In this document: one piece after another, positions 55,872 to 64,000 of the stretch
Numbering within the stretch: the first letter of the stretch is position 1
Layout: the number at the start of each line of letters is the position of its first letter
Origin: Cladochytrium replicatum
Taxonomy: Eukaryota; Chytridiomycota; Chytridiomycetes; Cladochytriales; Cladochytriaceae
Reading direction: 5' to 3'
Length of the DNA stretch: 64,000 nt
Assembly (NCBI GenBank): GCA_025526935.1
Contig: JAHLKD010000012.1
Coordinates: 434,001 to 498,000, forward strand
The notes under the pieces: generated by a model
Told to the model about the DNA's origin: nothing
Databases searched by the model: none
What the model saw: the letters and a program-made list of their open reading frames with translations, nothing else
Program-made: the position numbers and the translations under genes

Positions 55872-58800
55872 TTACATTTTCTCAAGGACGAGCAAAGAAT
55901 TGATTCCATCCAGTGCGGCATACCTTATGCGGTCGCCCGTTTTAGTGATAGTAAATGGTATGAGAGCAATGCCTCACCGAAGCGAAGCGTTGTCGATAAT
56001 CTTGTTGCTCCATCTGAACGGCTTTGGTTTCACCTTTGGGTTCTCCGTTCCGTCGTAGCTATCCGACAGGAAGCTCAAGCTTGCCCCCTCAAGTTTCATT
56101 ATCTTCGCTAGTTGATCGAGAAGCAAAACATTGGAGGTCTGGGATGAACGCTAAACAGCCATTCTTGCTAAAAAGTTTTAAAGACCGCCTACCTTGATAC
56201 CGTAAAACTCTTTTAAGGCATGGATGTCTTTCAGGATTCCAACGCCAACCTTTGCAATCACACCATACTCGAGAAATTGCTTGAGAGCCTTTGGGAATAC
56301 TTCGGGATCGTAATCGTCTCCTTGCGATGGGACTATGTTTCTCTCCGCAGCCATCTGGCGAATCTAATTGAAAAAGAAAAGAGAGATGTTCAGTTTCAAG
56401 GTTCGTTCAAATCATGACAGGTTCACAAACATTGAAAATTGCAACGAGCTCCGTTCCGAACGCAAGCTGAACAGTGCATGGTCGAGTCGTGCTATCACCA
56501 AAATTTGGGTCTTGTGAGTACTCAACGTCCAGTCCAACCGCAGTGATTGCATCTTCGTCGAGATTTTTCAGCACAATCGACATGAACTCTTGAGCAACAG
56601 CCAGCTGACCCAAAACAAAAACGGCTGTATAGCGTGGTCGTGTGTTCAAAGGCGGTGTCATTGGCGGTGTCCCTTTCCACATCCGCACGGCTGAGTCGTT
56701 ATTCACCTCGTATCTGATGCGCCACCAGTTTTTGAACTTGGAGCTAGGGGTCGCTGGGCGGTCCATTTCGATGCGGTATTCATTGAATGTGTCGAGCAGG
56801 AATGCGGGAGAGGGGATCGATGGAGACTGCTGGAGCTCGTGCACGATCTGGGCAATTGATGAAGACACTGCGTCTCTATGTTGTTGATCGTCGGCTAGAG
56901 CTTTTGCGAAAAAAGTCGTAGCTGCTGGGTTCTGACTTTTTGCTTCCGAGTTGTACTCAAAGTCCAACTCACGTATCTTTGAATTGGCAGTGCCAAATGA
57001 TTCAGCAGATAAGCGAAACGAATCCGATAATTCAGATGGCTCGGTGAACTTCACAGCCTTTCCAAATGCTTTGTGCAAATATTGCAAAGCCCGATGTAGA
57101 GCACCGAGCGAATTGCGGGCAACGAAGCGATACATTGCGTCAAACATTTTGGGCTTTGGTTTCGTTTCGGAGATTAATTTCGTGAGCAACTTTAACTCAT
57201 TACGAAGTTCGGCAATTTGCAGCTCCAACTTGACGTCGTTTGATTGAAATGCCTCCACTTCTTTCTTAAGAACCGCATTGAGCGTAGAAGCAACGGTATC
57301 CGCCTGCCCTTTGTAGGTACTCTCCAAGCGATTCAAAGCAGGCTTCAATTCAACGATCGATTTCAGATCTGCTTTGCTTATCGTGGCCGCAGATGCTACT
57401 AATGGCTTCATTTCTTTCAACTGAGTCTCAAATCGACGTAACATATTTGTCGTCTCAATAATCGAGCTCTTAATCATCCTATCGTCCGTCAGTGGGATCG
57501 ATGGATTTTCTGATGCTAGTGGAGAGCTTTCGAGATCGCTTCCCGCCTTGTGCTCGATCATTGTGAGATCAAGCATTTGATCGCCAATTCTGACTTGTCG
57601 CTCTTCACTCTTGACCGCTTTCTTCATAAATCTGGTCAGCTCATCTGGATCTATACCTTGTGCCGCCACCAGCTTTCGTATTTTTTTTGTGTTGAGCTTT
57701 TCCAACCTTTCAAATGTGATGGTAGAATTCGCTTTCGGCCCAGTATCCGTGTTCGTAAGATCTGGTGCCAGAGGTGCTAATTCCGCTAGCCATTCATCGG
57801 TCGAGTATTGAAGGGTTTGTTCAGACGAGTTTGACAGATTTGAACTTTGCTGGGTATCAGAGACCGCAATGGAAGCACTCTCATCACAAGAGTCAGAAAT
57901 CGTCTGTTTGTCATGGATAATATCCGTGCTCGTGATTGTTTGTTCGGAGACATCCAAAGCATCCGAATTGCGTACGATTTCAGAAAGGAGGACGGTGGTA
58001 GGATTTGCTTCGCTTTTGGAAGTCACCGGAGTTTCAGTAGAGCTCTCAATCATTACCATGGTGGTGGTTTGTGCATGGGCAGAAGGTGTCTGGTCCGGGA
58101 GAATGACACTGTCCGATATTGACGCATCATTTCCGAGATCGGTGTTTATTTTATTCGGCTCAGTGTCGGTGAGTGTGAAAACTGGCGCATCATCAGTAGA
58201 ACTAGCCAACAATTCTGGGAGACCGTCAGCTGTTTCTGACATTGATGTATCTGAGCTTCCATGACTGATGGTGGTTTTGTTCAGCTCAGTGTCGGTATGT
58301 ATCGACACTGGAGCTTCATAATTGGAGCTAGCCAGAAATTCTGGTGTCTTAATATGGTCAGCGATCGAGTTTATTGGCTCCAAGCTCTGCGAATGTGAAT
58401 CGACGTGTTGGTTGGTTTGCTGAGATGGTTCCCGCTCATTCCCAAGAGACATACGCGAATCCTCCTGTGTGGTATCTGTAGCTTCCTCTTCAACGTGTGA
58501 GGCAGGAGGGAACGAGAGAGATGGTGATGAATTGGACATGCGCCAAACCTGTTCCACCATCTCGAAGTAGCCATCTCCTTCCTCATCAGCCCTTCTGGAA
58601 TTCGGTTTTTGAACAATATCATTCAAATCGAAAGTTTCGCTGGAAAATGAATTGTTGGAATTGATAACCGTTTGATTTTTAGCTGTTCCAGTGACAACCA
58701 AGTCGGCTCCAGTTCCCTCTTCTGGAATTGACAACTCCTGCGTTGCATGCTCTGCCTCGAAATGTGAAGGATAAGGTAGTATTGATTGATTCAACATATT

Positions 58801-59118
58801 CTGCGAGTAACCGCTGTCAACCGAATCTGCTGTCGAAAACCCATGGTTTGACTTCTGAAAGTGCAATTCTAGTCCATTTCCTTCAGCTTTGGGAGTTCGC
58901 ACGGCATCATCCAGAGTGGAGGCATATTTGACATTCGCGGGTAAAGGTATATTTAATGAAAGATTTGTTCTACTGACTTTGCGCTCCCAGAGAATTGTTA
59001 GGTGTTGATTGGAATGCACGGATCTGCTGCGAAACGAGCCATGAATTTGTGGTGTACATCCGATCCGAAGAAGATTCGCATTTCTGGAAGACAGCCAGCA
59101 AAGTATTACAATTGGCAT
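55872..59118 (-). CDS. DEDDy 3'-5' exonuclease (WRN-exo type) with long N-terminal region
   Basis: Probable mitochondrial 3'-5' exonuclease. I start at ATG 59118 (MPIVILCWLSSRNANLLRIG), Arg/Ser-rich thereafter like a presequence. About 2.4 kb of one exon encodes an acidic, Ser/Thr-rich part followed by coiled-coil segments (KPALNRLESTYKGQADTVAS, VEAFQSNDVKLELQIAELRN). The exonuclease sits at the C-terminus: Exo I GLDVEYSQDP (DxE), VQLAFGTELVAIFNVC, then across an intron KVGVGILKDIHALKEFYG (Exo II Asp) and, in the last exon, YAALDGINSLLVLEKM (Exo III, Tyr and Asp). All DEDDy residues are present. Introns near 56370-56435, 56140-56195 and 55925-55980. The start is uncertain, since ATG 59162 with an early intron is also possible. 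Confidence 0.8.
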
Positions 59119-59170
59119 GATATGAAAGAATCTGTAAAAATTTAACAAGCCTCACCCCACATAATTTACT
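59119..59170. promoter_or_regulatory. 52 bp bidirectional start region, exonuclease / cytidine deaminase
   Basis: If the exonuclease starts at 59118, only 52 bp separate it from the cytidine deaminase ATG at 59171. A shared promoter is implied. If the exonuclease instead starts at ATG 59162, the gap shrinks to 8 bp. Confidence 0.4.
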
Positions 59171-59981
<811 letters not shown>

Positions 59982-60300
59982 GTGGAATCTCTTATTTGCA
60001 ATATCTTTTTGCACAAAATAGTAGTCCTTCCAAAGTGAACGTACATTTTTTTGGGTAGCTTTTGCCCTTTTTCAGTATGGTGTGATCCTATTTTGCATCA
60101 AGGCTCCCTGAATTCCTCTACAACGTGGCAATTTACTCATTGATTAATGATAATGATCTAAATTTGCATCCAGCAATTGCTCATTAGTCCCGAAATAGTA
60201 AACGCGCGTGTGCCTCGGCACCGTGTTTGCTGCGCATCATTTGCGCAGCATTAGCAATCAGCCCCTTTCCGATGGACATCTCTCGCCACGCTGCATCCCC
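59982..60300. other. Gap upstream of the Zn2Cys6 gene
   Basis: 319 bp, AT-rich. It contains the 3' end of the cytidine deaminase gene and probably the promoter of the Zn2Cys6 gene. The frame is open from 60208 but has no ATG before 60301. No repeat or RNA gene seen. Confidence 0.4.
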
Positions 60301-62889
60301 ATGGCTTCCATAGCAGAACCTTCTCGCCGGACAACTGCTGGCGGCGCGAACAGAACACAGCGTCCCTTGACCCGAGCATGCGACCGCTGCTACAGTCGAA
60401 AGGTTCGGTGCTTTTCAACTCCAGAGTTTCCCAATGCTCCCTGCAAAAATTGTGAATCCTCGGGCCTATCCTGCACATATGGCGACCCGCAATACCGAAC
60501 AAGGCCAAAACGGACTTCAAAAGGAAAGGATGAAGAGGCTCAGAAGGAGAAACAGACGGCAGATGATCCGCCAACCAGATCAAATGTCGACGTTGAGGTT
60601 GATTCGAGTCCAGCCGTTGGACTTGCCCTTGGGTCGGAACTTTTGGAAGTCAGTTCGACTGCATTCTCTCCTGAATGGATTGCGCTTCATTCAAGTGCGG
60701 ACCCACTCACCGTCCCGGATGGAGAATCCAACGCCTTTCCATCGGAAACAACTCAAATGTGTTGTCTAAGTAGCCATGAAGTACAATCTCTAAGCGGAGA
60801 AGCTTGCTCTGCCGAAGTCTTTGGTCCAGCTCCTCCAAACCCCATTCACCCGAATCCCGCGAATATTTCGATTTTTGAAATGCTTTCTCGATTGATGGGC
60901 GCTTCAAATAGCTTTAAGGGTGGCACAGAAACATGTTTTACTCCACGTGCTACATGGGGCGATCAGTTTGGGGGTCATCTCAGCGTACCTTTCGAGACAG
61001 GAGTCTTGGACGGACTTCTACCATTTGTTTTACACCAACCTTCACAAATCAATCAACCCATGCAGCACGTTGTGGAATCACCGACAAAATTGCTTTCAAC
61101 TCGGCAAAAGGACGAGCTGATCGATGCATACTTTAACTTTATCAACCCGTGTTTGCCGTTCTTGCACCCTGGCCACTTTTGGAAAGAGTACAAAGCTGGT
61201 CGGGTTCCAGAATATTTGCTTGACACAATGTTCGCCCTATCCATGCGTTACATGAATCCGGCAGTGAACATTCCTGACTCGCTTGGCATCTCTCTCTACG
61301 CTCTATCACTTCGTGAAGTTCAGCGAGAAGGGTCTGAGAGTTTGAGTAGTGCCAGTACTCCTCCTCTAACCGACGACGAGCGATCCAGTTCCCCACGGCC
61401 TCCAAATGACCCGCACCGCTCATGGATTGACGTCGGTCAGGAAGAATACGTTCGGCTAAACAGATGTTTCTACTCGCATGCAATGGAAGGAGTCGCAAAG
61501 TTGAATTGGCGAGCTCCTTCCCTTTCTTCGATCCATGCGATGTTGCTGTCGGTGGTGATGAAGATGGGTCTGGCGCTCTGCCCCATTAGTGCAATGACGG
61601 TTCTTCAGTATTTGGTAAAACTGGCAGTACAGATGGGTCTCAATGTCGACCAACCTGGAAAGCCCTTTGAGAAGAGCATAAGGCGGAGGACATGGTGGTG
61701 CATTGTGATTGTAGAAGCCATTGCAGGGTTGATGAAAGATGAAGACACTTGTTTGCCGGATTCCTACACACCTCCGTTTCCCGAAATGGACCCTGGAGAC
61801 GGGTCGGCTACTGGTGCGTGGTCTCCAGAGTCTACTCGGGCGTTTATTGCACTGGCAGATATATGCAGAATAACAATTCAGAAGATACGCCAATCGCACA
61901 CCGATACGGTACCGATAACAGCTGATATGGACGAGGTGAGTGTGAATAATTTGTATCTTCAAGATGTACTGAAACTGATATGAATGAAGCACATGAACAG
62001 TCTGTGCGACTGGGAGTTCCGTCACAGAGCTTCTCTTAAACCACCCAGAAGAGCGGACTCCGATCTTCTCCACGAGAAAGACATCTATCCGTGGGTCCTC
62101 ACTTCATCAGCCAAACTGATGAAAAATGCGTTGATCATTGCGTGTCTGAGGCCAGCGGCTTTGGCTTTCCATATCGGAGCTTCTGCCGAGCAGGATTGGT
62201 CGCCATATATCCGCTACAATATGGGGAAAGGATACAGCCCATCCTATTCTACCTGGATAACAGCGCAGAACGCTTTGCACGCCGACACCCTTTTATTCGA
62301 CAAAACACCAAATCAGGTTCTATCTCGTGTACCTCTCCTCCATGTCGTCAGCTTCAATTCGGTGGCGATGTGCTTCCAGACTCTTCTTCACCAGGGAGCA
62401 ATGACGGATCGAGGACTTTGCGGTGAAGCTGCCAGGATGCTCGACAGGTTGTGCAAGTCCATGAAAGCTGCCAATCCGTGGGGCAACGGCATGATGTACG
62501 ACAACCTCCTTGAGTTCTGCCTCAAGTTCGCGGATGAGTACATTTCAGCTGGTCTGCATCGTGTTTCGATCTTTTCGCGCATCGCTATTGGAGACGGCGA
62601 GAAACCGTCTTGTTCGTCGTGGCCACTGGTCGAGCAACCAACACTTGTTCGAGAAAACGTGGTTGCCGAGATAGACTCGCAGGTTCCGCATGCTTCAGAG
62701 CCTAAGTTCACCTGTGAAGGGTTGTTTTTGGATTACGTTCAGAGTAGTGATGAGAAGTTTATTTCTGGTGACCCCATAACACCACAGGATTACACTGAAG
62801 TGCAGTTGAAACTCATGGGCTCTTCGATGGAACTTAAGTGGTGGATGTTTAAGCATCTGGATTTCCCCGCATCTGTTCGTTATTCGTGA
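60301..62889 (+). CDS. Zn(II)2Cys6 fungal transcription factor with Fungal_trans domain
   Basis: Two exons, 60301-61935 and 61990-62889, give 844 residues. The binuclear zinc cluster lies at about residues 24-56: ACDRCYSRKVRCF with C-x2-C-x6-C, then a 10-residue loop and CKNCESSGLSC. A basic linker follows (RTRPKRTSKGKDEE). The middle-homology region begins near residue 265: LIDAYFNFINPCLPFLHPGH, LLDTMFALSMRY, YSHAMEGVAKLNWRAPSLSS and NVDQPGKPFEKSIRRRTWWC. The last is the classic RRRTWW. This is the regulator type found almost only in fungi. Targets are unknown. It sits alone, with no metabolic cluster around it. Confidence 0.94.
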
Positions 62890-62980
62890 AATCTTTCCAA
62901 AAAAGAAAAGTAATAAGAATATGATTTAATAGTTTTCGCAAATTCCTAAATTACTGTGCCACAACATCCCTTTTGAGACA

Positions 62981-64000
62981 ATGTCCGTGTTCTCCATCGA
63001 AGGCCAGAGCCTGAAGCTCGAGTCTGCGGACCATGTCGCAAAGTACGTCGAGGAAATTCGCAGCAAGGATCATGTCGAGGTCAGGCTCTCGGGGAACACT
63101 CTCGGTGTTGACGCCGCAAGAGCCATTGCAGCTGCTCTGAAGGAAAAGCACAATTTGAAGGTAAGTCTCATTAGATGAACGCATTTGCCTATTTCAAATT
63201 CTCATTTTTTCAACGTTTCAGGTCGTTAATCTCTCTGATATCTTCACTGGTCGATTGAAAGCCGAAATTCCACTTGCACTGGAAGCGTTTGTGGATGCTC
63301 TTGTTGACAAAAAGTTTATGACAGATTTGGACTTGTCCGACAACGCTTTCGGCCCCATTGGTGCAGCACCTCTCACAGAGCTACTGAAGAAAAACACTGC
63401 AATCCAGAATCTGCGTCTCAACAATAACGGTCTTGGCATTGATGGTGGCAAACTGGTTGCTCAAGCCCTTACTGAGGCCGCAGAGCAACTGACTTCTGAC
63501 GGTTCGAAATACTCGCTACGCAGTATCACGATCGGCCGAAACCGAATGGAGACTCCAGGTGCAACTCACATTGCAAAAGCCCTAGCAAAGCACACAAAGC
63601 TGGAGGAAGTTCGGATTTTCCAGAACAGCATTCGTCCGGAAGGTTGTGCTGAGTTTGTGCGCTCCCTTGCCGCTTGCTCGAACCTCCGATTGCTCGACAT
63701 GCAGGACAACACGTTTACAGAGCCCGGCTCGTTCGCTCTGGCCGAGACACTACCAATATGGAAGGAGCTCCGAGTACTCAACGTAAACGAGTGCCTTTTG
63801 AAGGCACCTGGTGCGCGAGCTGTTCTTGAGGCACTCAAGCGATTGGAGAACATCGAGCAATTGTTAATTACATTCAACGAGATCGATATCCTGGGAGCGA
63901 AATTAATTCCGTCCGTTCTGAAGAACAAGAAGAAGCTCCAGCGAATTGAGCTGAACGGAAACTGCTTTGATCCCGACGGAAACGAGGTGGAAGCTATTCG
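62981..64000 (+). CDS. RNA1: Ran GTPase-activating protein, 3' end beyond the window
   Basis: Leucine-rich-repeat protein that stimulates GTP hydrolysis by Ran, keeping nuclear transport directional; in yeast it is cytosolic Rna1. Exon 1 62981-63160 (MSVFSIEGQSLKLESADHVA), intron to 63221, exon 2 from 63222 to the edge. LRR units of about 28 residues are visible: VRLSGNTLGVDAARAIAAAL, VVNLSDIFTGRLKAEIPLAL, DLDLSDNAFGPIGAAPLTEL, NLRLNNNGLGIDGGKLVAQA, SITIGRNRMETPGATHIAKA, EVRIFQNSIRPEGCAEFVRS, LLDMQDNTFTEPGSFALAET and further. The catalytic arginine of the family (in the GRNR / RLNNNGL region) is present. The acidic tail is expected outside the window. Confidence 0.95.

Overview
The window reads as compact nuclear DNA of a zoosporic (flagellated) fungus, most likely a chytrid-type early-diverging lineage. 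Fungal signs are a Zn(II)2Cys6 transcription factor, a Reg1-like DUF1752 protein, an Rlm1/MEF2-type MADS protein and a yeast-type RanGAP. Signs of a cilium are a CEP20/FOPNL homologue (20362-20795) and a FAM227-like FWWh-domain protein (14762-16938), families normally kept only by organisms that build centrioles and flagella. Introns are many, short (mostly 45-100 bp) and almost all GT-AG, so most open reading frames are fragments. I rebuilt genes by joining exons in phase. The species cannot be named from sequence alone.

Layout: 1-842 SET-domain protein (runs off the left edge); 917-2930 glycerol kinase; 3352-4942 RING/TRAF-type zinc-finger protein; 5185-6127 PCNA; 6326-8512 GT64 exostosin-like glycosyltransferase; 8792-10417 membrane-anchored M24 peptidase; 10706-12586 protein with a Rossmann-like motif and a C-terminal membrane anchor; 12695-13853 sucrase/ferredoxin-like (Apd1-type) protein; 14098-14627 mitochondrial acyl carrier protein; 14762-16938 FAM227-like; 17312-18910 divergent G-alpha; 19052-20144 unknown; 20362-20795 CEP20; 20900-22465 MEF2-type MADS factor; 22884-24915 NIPA-type transporter; 25117-26744 cyclin-box protein; 27129-30518 DUF4203 membrane protein, small secreted protein and DHA2-type MFS transporter, all on the minus strand; 31151-34223 Reg1-like PP1 regulator; 34224-35302 unresolved; 35303-37878 two tandem secreted cysteine-rich paralogues; 38055-40046 second MFS transporter; 40288-41305 NUDT19-type Nudix; 41484-42355 uroporphyrinogen-III synthase; 42441-43846 TatD nuclease; 43945-45299 alpha/beta hydrolase; 45397-46445 unknown; 46633-47468 flavin reductase; 47493-48182 conserved small protein; 48203-50599 METTL17/Rsm22; 50653-51654 basic coiled-coil protein; 52458-55519 Sds3-like corepressor subunit; 55872-59118 DEDDy 3'-5' exonuclease; 59171-59981 cytidine deaminase; 60301-62889 Zn2Cys6 factor; 62981 to the right edge RanGAP.

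This is ordinary single-copy gene space, not an accessory island. I found no CRISPR array, integrated element, transposon or tRNA. The genes do not form one pathway. Local themes are mitochondrial function (ACP, METTL17, flavin reductase, TatD, exonuclease), nutrient/glucose signalling (glycerol kinase, Reg1-like, G-alpha, cyclin) and DNA replication (PCNA). Several neighbours are divergent with only about 50 bp between start codons. The points most worth following up are the two cilium-associated genes, the DUF1752 gene whose diagnostic domain is split over three exons, a G-alpha with a degraded G5 motif, a GT64 enzyme in a fungus, an exonuclease with a roughly 700-residue unexplained N-terminal part, and a 1 kb block with coding-like sequence on both strands. 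I do not see a clear previously undescribed multi-gene system.
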